Shown: positions 17,089 to 24,551 of the stretch, one piece after another | How positions within the stretch are numbered: the first letter of the stretch is position 1 | Layout of the letters: each line of letters opens with the position of its first letter | Origin: Gemmata massiliana | GTDB taxonomy: Bacteria > Planctomycetota > Planctomycetia > Gemmatales > Gemmataceae | Assembly (NCBI GenBank): GCA_000531095.1 | Contig: HG799468.1 | Location: 264,447-328,446, forward strand | Reading direction: 5' to 3' | DNA length: 64,000 nt | The notes under the pieces: generated by a model | Database searches by the model: none | The model's input: only the letters and a program-made list of their open reading frames with translations | What the model was told of the DNA's origin: nothing | Position numbers and translations under genes: made by a program

Positions 17089-19334
17089 TCTCTCTCGTGA
17101 TTGTTCGTGATCGGCAGCGTGAAGTAAAACGTCGCGCCGCGGTTCACTTCGCCGTCGGCCCAGGTTCGCCCTTCGTGGCGCTCGACGATCCGGCGCACGT
17201 TCGCCAGCCCGATCCCGGTCCCCTCGAAGTCCTCCCAGCGGTGCAACCGCTGGAAGACGCCGAACAGCTTGTCGCGGTACTTCATGTCGAAGCCGACGCC
17301 GTTGTCGCGGACGTGGAACGTGTGCGCGTCCGCGCTGGTAGTCGAGCCGACCTCGACCACGGCTTCGTCGCAGTTCTTGGTATATTTTACCGCGTTTGCG
17401 AGCAGGTTGCGCACCGCCAACCGGAGCATCACCAAATCACCCTTTACTACTGGGAGCGGCGCGACCTCCCAATGCACCCGGCGGCCGGGGAACTCGGACA
17501 TGACGTCCGCTCGCACCTCGGTCACGAGCGCGTTCATATCAATGGTCGAGCGGTCCAACGCAGTACGCCCCATGCGCGAGTACGCGAGCAGGTTGTCCAC
17601 CAGCTTACCGGCGTAGATGCTGGACTCGATGATGGTGTCGGCGTGGCGCAGTTCGTCCCGCGCGAGCTTGTCTTTTGCGACGTCCTTGAGCAGCTCCGCG
17701 AACCCTACGATGTGGCGCAACGGCGCACGGAGGTCGTGGCTGACGGAGTACGAAAACGCTTCCAGTTCCCGGTTGCTGCGCTGCAACTCGACATTTAGTG
17801 CGGCCATCTCTTCGGCCTTGCGGAGCACGATCCCGAGGACCGCGTTGCGCAACTCGGTGGCCCCGTCCACCTCGCTCGTCAACCACGGCACGGCACGGGC
17901 GCGAACGGTCTGGGACCACGTCTCGAACGACTTCCGCGGGTGCAGCCGACCGGGTACGGCTCCCGCCTCGACTGTTTTCCGCGGGTCGCCGCCCCACCGG
18001 ATCGTTTCGATCACTTCCGGGCGGAACCACAGGACCGCGGTCGGGTGCAACTTGGAGACAGAAATCGCGAGCAGTCCGCTCGCCGCGGCCGTGAACTCGG
18101 CGGCCGGCGGGTACACGGCCGAGAGGGCGTCCGTGTGGAATACTTCTTTGCGCTGTTCGCGGAACAGCCAGGTCGCGAGGCGCTGGACGTGACTCTCGGG
18201 CGGCGTGCGCCCGATCAGGCCGCACCGGTCCTCGCTGACCACCGCGGCCCCGGCCGCCCGGACGAACGCGAGGAAGTCGTCCGGGTGGTCGAGTAGGCCG
18301 GACACGAAATCGTCGGCCCGGGCCATGTGTGCGAGCAGTCGGGTGAGTACGGACTGGATCTCGACGCGGCGCACGTAGTCCGCGGCGTGCTCGCGCGCGG
18401 CCACCTGGAGGGCGAACACCTGCGCGAGCAGGTCGCACGTGGTGCGCACCTCGAACGGTACGACCCGCGCCGCGTGGTGGTGACACGAGATCAGCCCCCA
18501 CAGGGCGCCGTCCTTCAGCACCGATACGGACATGGACGCGATCGTCCCCATGTTCCGCATGTACTCGACGTGGACCGGCGACACGCTCCGGAGCGTGGAG
18601 TGCGACAGATCGAGTGGCTGATTCGTGAGCGGGTTGAGCGCCGGTACGAGCGCGGCCGGGCGGTAGTTCGCGTCCGGGATGAGCCGCAGCCGGTTCCGCC
18701 GGTACAGTTCGCGGGCCTGCTTCGGGATGTCGGACTCGGGGAACCGGTGGTCCTGGTACGAGGGCAACCGTCCGGTGCCGTCTTCCCCGAGTACCACACC
18801 CGTGCCGTCCGGGTCGAACCGGTACACGAGCGCGCGGTCGAACCCGGTGACCCGGCGCACTTCGCGGGCCACAAGATGCGCCAGCTCGCTCACCGCCTGT
18901 GCGCCCTGGACCTTCGCAATGAACCCGGCCACGATCGGGTGCAGCCCGTGCGTGAGCGAAGCCTCTTCGGACGCGGGTTCAAATTCGAGAACAATGCCCC
19001 CGTCGGTCCGGTGGCCGACGGCGTTCAGGAGTCGGTCCCCAGCGCGGAACGCGCGGAGCAGTAGTGGTTCGCCGGTGGGCAGGAGCCGGGAGCCGATCTC
19101 TCGCAAGAGCGGCGCGCCTTCCGCGCCCAGCAGATCGGCGGCGTTTGAACCGATGGCCGCTACGACCGGTTTCTGGAAGAAGTCGGCGACATTCGCGCTG
19201 ACTTGCAGGACAGCGAGTTCCGGGTCCGAGAGGACCACAAGGGCGCCGTGTGGCTGGATGCTTCCGGGAACGTGGATCGGTTCTCGAGCGCACGCATCAA
19301 GATTCAAATCTGCCGAACCGTCTGCCGCGCTCAT
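17085..19334 (-). CDS. bphP: Bacteriophytochrome histidine kinase
   Basis: 749-residue red/far-red photoreceptor kinase. The N-terminal biliverdin-attachment Cys15 lies in DACAREPIHVPGSIQPHG before the PAS domain. The GAF domain shows FPESDIPKQARELY and chromophore-pocket His in SVSPVHVEYMRNMG. The PHY domain has the tongue motif PRKSFETW. The kinase core has phosphoacceptor His in SYSVSHDLRAPLRHIVG, N box NLLANAVKYTKN, G1 RDNGVGFDM and G2 FEGTGIGLANV. The start at 19334 gives the normal N-terminus; a longer upstream frame is the antisense continuation inside bphO. A GGGAGG box lies four bases upstream. It lies between bphO (overlap ATGA) and its response regulator. Confidence 0.95.
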   Translation of the reverse strand: MSAADGSADLNLDACAREPIHVPGSIQPHGALVVLSDPELAVLQVSANVADFFQKPVVAAIGSNAADLLGAEGAPLLREIGSRLLPTGEPLLLRAFRAGDRLLNAVGHRTDGGIVLEFEPASEEASLTHGLHPIVAGFIAKVQGAQAVSELAHLVAREVRRVTGFDRALVYRFDPDGTGVVLGEDGTGRLPSYQDHRFPESDIPKQARELYRRNRLRLIPDANYRPAALVPALNPLTNQPLDLSHSTLRSVSPVHVEYMRNMGTIASMSVSVLKDGALWGLISCHHHAARVVPFEVRTTCDLLAQVFALQVAAREHAADYVRRVEIQSVLTRLLAHMARADDFVSGLLDHPDDFLAFVRAAGAAVVSEDRCGLIGRTPPESHVQRLATWLFREQRKEVFHTDALSAVYPPAAEFTAAASGLLAISVSKLHPTAVLWFRPEVIETIRWGGDPRKTVEAGAVPGRLHPRKSFETWSQTVRARAVPWLTSEVDGATELRNAVLGIVLRKAEEMAALNVELQRSNRELEAFSYSVSHDLRAPLRHIVGFAELLKDVAKDKLARDELRHADTIIESSIYAGKLVDNLLAYSRMGRTALDRSTIDMNALVTEVRADVMSEFPGRRVHWEVAPLPVVKGDLVMLRLAVRNLLANAVKYTKNCDEAVVEVGSTTSADAHTFHVRDNGVGFDMKYRDKLFGVFQRLHRWEDFEGTGIGLANVRRIVERHEGRTWADGEVNRGATFYFTLPITNNHERE

Positions 19335-19918
19335 AGTACCTCCCGGGTGGAGGCCAACCAGGAGTTGAAGCGCTCGAAGGTATCGGTCGCAGCGGCAACG
19401 AGTTGCTGCTCGGCTTCTGGAGCGGTGGCGAACCGCACGAGTGCGGAGCGGAACGCGGTCCACATCACGCCCACGCGGTCACCGTAACTGGCGAAGAACG
19501 CGCCACCGTGTTCCGGGGTATAGCCCAGGCGCGATTCGACCATTCTGCTAATGACCCGCCCCCCGAGAGTCGCGCCTTCGAGCACGTACATGTGTCCCAG
19601 TGCGCCGCCGAGGGACGAAATCTGCGGAGCGGGGCAGAGCGGAAAGCTACGGGGCGCCTGCCCGAGAGCGGCAAGATCTTTCGCAAGGTTCAGCGCCTTG
19701 CTGCGCTCCTCGAAGTGAATCCCCAATTCCTCGTATCCATCGACCCGGCCGAGTGCCGTTTCGAGGGGCTGGTAGAAGCCGTACAACCGCCCCAGGAGAG
19801 CGGCATACGCGGCCGAATCCCGTAATCGGTTGTCCAAATCGAGCTGCTGCTCCGCCGCCGCGTGCTGGGTCGCGGTGTCGTGTTTGAGGCGCTCGAGTAT
19901 ACGCCCGGACGTTATCAA
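19331..19918 (-). CDS. bphO: Biliverdin-producing haem oxygenase
   Basis: 195-residue haem oxygenase that opens haem to biliverdin IXalpha, iron and CO, supplying the chromophore for the adjacent phytochrome. Proximal His19 lies in LKHDTATQHAAAEQQ and the distal helix is GALGHMYVLEGATLGGRV, the bacterial BphO pattern. No ATG is available near the N-terminus; TTG at 19918 has an AGGGGG box about 8 bases upstream and gives the usual family length, while an upstream TTG at 20002 lacks one. Its stop overlaps the bphP start by four bases. First gene of the light-sensing operon. Confidence 0.9.
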   Translation of the reverse strand: MITSGRILERLKHDTATQHAAAEQQLDLDNRLRDSAAYAALLGRLYGFYQPLETALGRVDGYEELGIHFEERSKALNLAKDLAALGQAPRSFPLCPAPQISSLGGALGHMYVLEGATLGGRVISRMVESRLGYTPEHGGAFFASYGDRVGVMWTAFRSALVRFATAPEAEQQLVAAATDTFERFNSWLASTREVL

Positions 19919-20288
19919 CCGATTGCCCCCTGCGGACGGAAAGTGCTGTGGAGAGTGAGAGACGATTGCCCGAGCGAAGTTGCACTTCGGTCGCCGGCAC
20001 AACGGCCCAGTGTTTCGTTTTTAGGGTCGTTGTCCAGTTGCAGGCGCATCAGCTCAAACTTCATTGAGTAGAAGGTAGGGGGAGCGCGAAGCTCGATGTC
20101 GACTTTTGTAAGCAACAGCACATTACGTGCCGAAGGGGGAATTCTGACAAGCCACCGCCGCTTCTGGTAGCAATTCGCGAGTCTCTCATTTCCTTCGCGC
20201 GTGACAGTAGCGTCCGGATCGGGTCTAATGGCGCACGTGACCGCGTGACTTCGCCCGCCCCTTCCCCCCTCGTGCCGGAGCGCGTCTC
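19919..20288. other. Divergent intergenic region with bph operon promoter
   Basis: 370 bp between bphO and the DUF3500 gene. It should contain promoters for both directions. I see no further gene, no strong palindrome and no clear operator. Confidence 0.4.
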
Positions 20289-21359
20289 ATGATGCCCGCC
20301 GAATCAAACCTGTCGTGTCCCGATTGCGAATCCGCGCCCGTTTCTTCGACCCCGTCCCACGCGGAACCGAACCTTTCGCTCGGGCGCCGCGACTTCATCC
20401 GCGTGCTCGGCACCGCCGCTGCCGTTGCCGTGACCGGTGGGCTGACCCCGCTCCAAAAGGCCCGGGCCGCGCGTGCCGAGAAGCAGGCGCAGGCCGAAGC
20501 GATGATTTTCGAGCTGTTCAAGTCGATGGACGCGGACCAGAAGAAGAAACTGGTGCGGCCGTACCACTTCACGGAGAGCGGGAAGGGGCTCCCGGCTCGG
20601 CTCTTGACGCACAACGCGGCCGACGGCAAATCGCGCATCGGCGACGAGTACACCAAGAAGCAGGTCGAACTGCTCGACCGGATTTTCCGCGCGATTGGGA
20701 ACGGCGAAGAGGGGTACAAGCAACTGAGCCGCAACGGGCGGTTCGACGCGAGCAACGACTTCGAGACCATTGGCGCGCGGATCTACGGCGAAGCGGTGGA
20801 GGGGAAGAAGTTCTCGCTGGTGTTCTGCGGGCACCACCTCACGGTCCGGTGCGACGGCAACTCCGAAGAGAAGACCGCGTTCGGTGGGCCGCTGTACTAC
20901 GGTCACAGCCCGAGCGGGTACGCGACCACCAACGTGTTCTACAAGCAGACCAAGAGCGCGAACGAACTGTTCGGCGCGCTGAGCGCGGAGCAGCGCAAGA
21001 CCGCGGTGCTACCGGGTAAGTGGAAAGACGAACACACCGGCGTTCCGGTGCCGGGTAAGGGTTCGACCGTTCCGGGCATCGGGTTCGCGGACATGACCCG
21101 GGACCAGAAGGAACTGACCCAAAAGGTGATGGCGGAACTGGTCGCCCCGTACCGCAAGGAGGACGGCGACGAGGTGATGGAGATCATCAAGGCGAACGGC
21201 GGCATGGAGAAACTGGCGATGGCCTTCTACCAGGAGGGGAAGACCAACGACAAGGAGCCGTGGAGCCACTGGCGGCTGGAAGGACCGGGGTTCGTGTGGA
21301 GCTACCGCGCGCTGCCGCACGTTCACACGTTCGTGAACATCACGAGTAAGTTGAGCTAA
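20289..21359 (+). CDS. Tat-exported DUF3500 family protein
   Basis: 356 residues. A twin-arginine signal LGRRDFIRVLGTAAAVAVTGG at about residues 32-52 is preceded by an unusual 30-residue leader containing SCPDCES. The body matches the DUF3500 family: RPYHFTE, FSLVFCGHHLTVRCDGN, FGGPLYYGHSPSGYATTNVF and the C-terminal FVWSYRALPHVHTFVNI. His-rich motifs suggest metal binding; the reaction is unknown. GGAG is 8 bases before ATG. It is followed by a bidirectional terminator shared with the convergent isomerase gene. Confidence 0.85.
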   Translation: MMPAESNLSCPDCESAPVSSTPSHAEPNLSLGRRDFIRVLGTAAAVAVTGGLTPLQKARAARAEKQAQAEAMIFELFKSMDADQKKKLVRPYHFTESGKGLPARLLTHNAADGKSRIGDEYTKKQVELLDRIFRAIGNGEEGYKQLSRNGRFDASNDFETIGARIYGEAVEGKKFSLVFCGHHLTVRCDGNSEEKTAFGGPLYYGHSPSGYATTNVFYKQTKSANELFGALSAEQRKTAVLPGKWKDEHTGVPVPGKGSTVPGIGFADMTRDQKELTQKVMAELVAPYRKEDGDEVMEIIKANGGMEKLAMAFYQEGKTNDKEPWSHWRLEGPGFVWSYRALPHVHTFVNITSKLS

Positions 21360-21378
21360 CCAACACCGATCGTAAATA

Positions 21379-21404
21379 GGGCCGCACCAATGATGGTGCG
21401 GCCC
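21379..21404. terminator. Bidirectional terminator between convergent genes
   Basis: An 11-bp perfect stem GGGCCGCACCA / TGGTGCGGCCC with loop ATGA, centred in the 75-bp space between the stops of the DUF3500 gene and the isomerase gene. T-rich stretches on both outer sides are weak. Confidence 0.65.
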
Positions 21405-21434
21405 GCTGCGTTAGTGCCTTTCAGCAGTACGTTC

Positions 21435-22361
21435 TTACACGTCGCACAGCGCCACGGCTTGCTTCAGCCCGGCGAGCGGGTCGCGGGTCGGGATGAACTC
21501 GTGCCCGATGTAACCGGTGTACCCCACGTCGACCAGTTTCTTCACGACGGCCGGGAAGTTCACTTCCTGGAGATCGTCGAGTTCACCGCGACCCGGTACG
21601 CCGGCCGTGTGGACGTGCCCGATCAGCTCTTTCGTCTGGTCGATGCGGCGGAGCAGGTCGCCGTGCATCACCTGGACGTGGTAGATGTCAAAAAGCAGTT
21701 TGATGCGCGGGCTGCCGACCTTCTTGAGCACGGTCGCGACGAAATCGAGATCATCGCCCTGGTACCCGGGGTGGCCCTTCATCGGGTCCGAGTCGTCGCG
21801 CGTGTTGAGGTGCTCGAGGCACACCGTCACGCCCTTTTTCTCGGCGTGGAGCGCGAGCTTCTTAAGCCCCTTCACGCAGTTAGCGAGTGCGTCGTCGGTG
21901 GAGATCACGGCCGACTTCGGGTCGTCCGGGTTCGTCCACTTGTAGCCCACGAACGCGATCACGCTCGGGTACTTGGCGTCCGCACAGGCGTCAATGGTCT
22001 TGCCCGTGCGCTCGATGATCTCGTCGTGGAACTTCTCGTTGTTGAACCCGCGCATGAACGGGGCGCCGGGCATCCCGTTGGGCGCAATCGCGCACACGAG
22101 GTCGTGCTTCTTGAGGGCGCCCCAATCTTCCGGCGCGATCAGCTCGACCGACTTGCACCCCAGATCCTTCGTGACGGTACACACCTTCTCGGTGTTCCAC
22201 TTCTCGCCGCGTGCGTTGAAGCACCAGAACGCGACCGATTGGTTCGTGCGGCCCTTGAGCTTGGTCTTCGATTCTTCGGCGTGAGTCATTGTGTGAACCG
22301 TTGAGGCGGTGAGCGCGGACGCAGCGACCGCGCATTTGAGGATCTGTCGGCGACTGTGCAT
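21435..22361 (-). CDS. Tat-exported hydroxypyruvate isomerase-like TIM-barrel protein
   Basis: 308 residues. The N-terminus MHSRRQILKCAVAASALTAS is a twin-arginine signal. The rest is an AP-endonuclease-2/xylose-isomerase-like TIM barrel, closest in pattern to hydroxypyruvate isomerases (Hyi): SVAFWCFN at the start of the barrel, VCLEHLNTRDD (metal Glu), KLLFDIYHVQVMHGDL (metal Asp/His), GHVHTAGVPGRGELDD and GYIGHEFIPTRDP. It interconverts hydroxypyruvate and tartronate semialdehyde or a related ketose; the export signal makes the substrate uncertain. ATG 22361 is chosen because it gives the Tat signal; a longer frame extends upstream. Confidence 0.85.
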   Translation of the reverse strand: MHSRRQILKCAVAASALTASTVHTMTHAEESKTKLKGRTNQSVAFWCFNARGEKWNTEKVCTVTKDLGCKSVELIAPEDWGALKKHDLVCAIAPNGMPGAPFMRGFNNEKFHDEIIERTGKTIDACADAKYPSVIAFVGYKWTNPDDPKSAVISTDDALANCVKGLKKLALHAEKKGVTVCLEHLNTRDDSDPMKGHPGYQGDDLDFVATVLKKVGSPRIKLLFDIYHVQVMHGDLLRRIDQTKELIGHVHTAGVPGRGELDDLQEVNFPAVVKKLVDVGYTGYIGHEFIPTRDPLAGLKQAVALCDV

Positions 22362-22446
22362 GGTGTGACTCCCGTGGAGAGTAAGGAGCCACCGGAGTGT
22401 ATCGCGCCGCAACGCCCGTGTCACGCGGTCGAGCGCGCAGGAACGT

Positions 22447-22547
22447 TTCACCGCAGAGGGCACGAGAGGGCGCGGAGAAGGCCAAGATCGGAAGATCCAC
22501 TTTCAATCCGGTCTTCCTCTGCGCCCTCTCGTGCCCTCCGCGGTGAA
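22447..22547. repeat. Intergenic inverted repeat (CACCGCAGAGGGCACGAG type)
   Basis: Two 31-base arms (22447-22477 and 22517-22547) are complementary except for two positions that can form G-U pairs, separated by about 39 bases. Arm core: CAGAGGGCACGAGAGGGCG. It lies between the isomerase start and the nuoM stop, so it could fold in the nuoM 3' untranslated region and act as a terminator. It looks like a dispersed palindromic repeat of the genome. Confidence 0.6.
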
Positions 22548-22551
22548 CACT

Positions 22552-24429
22552 CTAAGGTTTCAGCGGGGCCATGTTTTCGATCCAGCCGGCCACGCTCGGG
22601 TCCATCCAGTTGAACAACAACAGGCTCGGAACAACTCCCAACCCGATCGCGAGCAGCGCGAACGGGACCAGGCACACGGCCTCGCGCGGCGACAGTTCGG
22701 GGAAGTCTTTGGTGGCGGGGTTCGTTCCGAAGTAGACGCGCTGCCACGTCCAGAGGAGGTAGGCCGCGGTGAGAATCACGCTCGCCACGGCGGGGATCGC
22801 GAGTGCCGGTGAGAAGTTCCATGCGCCGATGAACACGCAGAATTCACCGACGAACCCGCACAGGCCCGGCAGCCCCATCGAGGCGAAGAACAGGATCGCG
22901 CTCAGGCCCGCGTAGAGGGGCATCGGTTCCTTCAGTCCGCCGAACCGGTTGAGGTCGCGGTGGTGGGCGCGGTCGTACACCACGCCGACGATGAAGAACA
23001 GCGCCGACGCGGTGATCCCGTGCGCGACCATCTGGAACATCGCGCCGTCGACGCCCCACTGCCAGTATTGCGAACGGGTCGCGCTGCCCCAACTCGCCAA
23101 CCCGAGCACCACGAACCCCATGTGGCTGACGGACGAGTACGCGAGCAGTTTCTTGAAATCAGTTTGCCCCATCGCGACGAGCGCGCCGTACACGATACTC
23201 ACCACCCCGACCAACCCCACCCACCACGCGAGTTCGGCCGCGGCCCACGGGCACACCGGGAACGCTACGCGGACCAGACCGTAGCCGCCGAGCTTCAGGA
23301 GCACACCGGCGAGAATCATGCTGACGGGGGTCGGGGCTTCGACGTGTGCATCCGGCAGCCACGAGTGCAGCGGAACGATCGGTACTTTCACCGCGAAGCC
23401 GAGGAACAACAGCGCGAACACGAAATACTGGAACTGCTTTGTACATACGGGCTGTGACTTCAATCGGGCGAGCGCCGCGTCGCGGTCCACGCCCGGTGCG
23501 AAGAGTTTCACTTTGCTGGCGTCGTCGTCCTTGTTCGGTTCTTCCACCACGGCCGTCTTGACCGCGAGCCGGTCCTCTTGGCCGCTCAGAACGAGTGCCG
23601 CGGCGCGCCCGACCTTTGACAGTGTCACGAAGTCGAACGTGTGAACTTCGACCTGGTTCGCGGCGTCGTCGAGCGCGACGTGCGGGTTTTTCTTGTGCGA
23701 ATCGAGTGCGCGCTGTTTGACCTCGGCTTGGTCCACGAAGTCGCGCGCGTTCACGGAGTAGAGCGCGAGCATCGCCACCAGCAGGCACACGCCGCCGAGC
23801 AGCGTGTAGATGACGAATTTGAGTGCCGCGAACTTGCGGTTCCCGCCGCCCCACAACCCGATGAGGACGTACATTGGGAGCAGCATCAGCTCATACGAGA
23901 CGTAGAAGAGGAAGAAATCGAGCGCCAGGAACGCTCCGATCACGCCCGTTTCCAAAAGCAGGATCAGCGCGAGGTACCCGCGCACGGATTCCTGAATGTT
24001 CCAACTCGCGACGATCGCGAGTAGCACCACGAGCGCCGTGAGCACCACGAGCGGCAAGCTGATGCCGTCCACACCGAGCGCGTACTGAATGTTGAAGATG
24101 GAGATCCAGGCGCGGCGCGCGACCCAGTCGTCCGAATCGAGTTTCTTCGGGATCGGTTGTGCGGCGTCACTGGCGGCCTTGTCCGCGCGGTTGTCGAGGC
24201 GCGTGTGAACGGAGTGGCCCGGTTTGCCGTTCGCGTCCAGGCGCCGGTCGAGCAGGTTGTAGTACCCGACGACGACGCACAGCGCGATCGACAGCGTACC
24301 GGCCGCGCCGAACGTGGCCCACCAGCGCATCCCCTCGGTCCACTTCGACGGGAACACGAACAGCCCGACCGCACACACCGCCGGTAAGAACACGAGGATC
24401 GATAGCCAGGTGAGGTCCGTCTCGGGCAT
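22552..24429 (-). CDS. nuoM: NADH-quinone oxidoreductase subunit M with large loop insertion
   Basis: 625-residue proton-pumping antiporter-like subunit of complex I, embedded in the membrane. Conserved features: YALGVDGISLPLVVLTAL, the Glu-containing helix YVSYELMLLPMYVLIGLWG, the Lys helix FGFAVKVPIVPLHSWLPDAH-like segment (here VKVPIVPLHSWLPDAHVEAP), KKLLAYSSVSHMG and the C-terminal helices. Usual length is about 500; the excess comes from about 110 charged residues (roughly from YSVNARDFVDQAEV to QPVCTKQFQY) between two core helices, plus about 60 extra residues after helix 2. It is the last nuo gene here; nuoN does not follow. Confidence 0.93.
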   Translation of the reverse strand: MPETDLTWLSILVFLPAVCAVGLFVFPSKWTEGMRWWATFGAAGTLSIALCVVVGYYNLLDRRLDANGKPGHSVHTRLDNRADKAASDAAQPIPKKLDSDDWVARRAWISIFNIQYALGVDGISLPLVVLTALVVLLAIVASWNIQESVRGYLALILLLETGVIGAFLALDFFLFYVSYELMLLPMYVLIGLWGGGNRKFAALKFVIYTLLGGVCLLVAMLALYSVNARDFVDQAEVKQRALDSHKKNPHVALDDAANQVEVHTFDFVTLSKVGRAAALVLSGQEDRLAVKTAVVEEPNKDDDASKVKLFAPGVDRDAALARLKSQPVCTKQFQYFVFALLFLGFAVKVPIVPLHSWLPDAHVEAPTPVSMILAGVLLKLGGYGLVRVAFPVCPWAAAELAWWVGLVGVVSIVYGALVAMGQTDFKKLLAYSSVSHMGFVVLGLASWGSATRSQYWQWGVDGAMFQMVAHGITASALFFIVGVVYDRAHHRDLNRFGGLKEPMPLYAGLSAILFFASMGLPGLCGFVGEFCVFIGAWNFSPALAIPAVASVILTAAYLLWTWQRVYFGTNPATKDFPELSPREAVCLVPFALLAIGLGVVPSLLLFNWMDPSVAGWIENMAPLKP

Positions 24430-24461
24430 TCCTTAGCCTTATAGATGAGTCGGAGAAGAGC

Positions 24462-24533
24462 TTTTGACGGGATTAACGGGATCGAATACCGTGTTCCTTA
24501 AAATCCCGTTTATCTTGTAAACCCTGTCAGAAA
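24462..24533. repeat. Pair of dispersed TTTTGACGGGAT-type repeats, inverted
   Basis: The nuoM-nuoL spacer holds TTTTGACGGGATTAACGGG at 24462 onward and, inverted, the related unit starting AAATCCCGTTTATC (24501-24533; reverse complement contains TGACAGGGTTTACAAG). A third copy is at 45526. The pair could form an imperfect hairpin between the two cistrons. Confidence 0.55.
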
Positions 24534-24551
24534 CTCATTCCGCCGTTTTCT

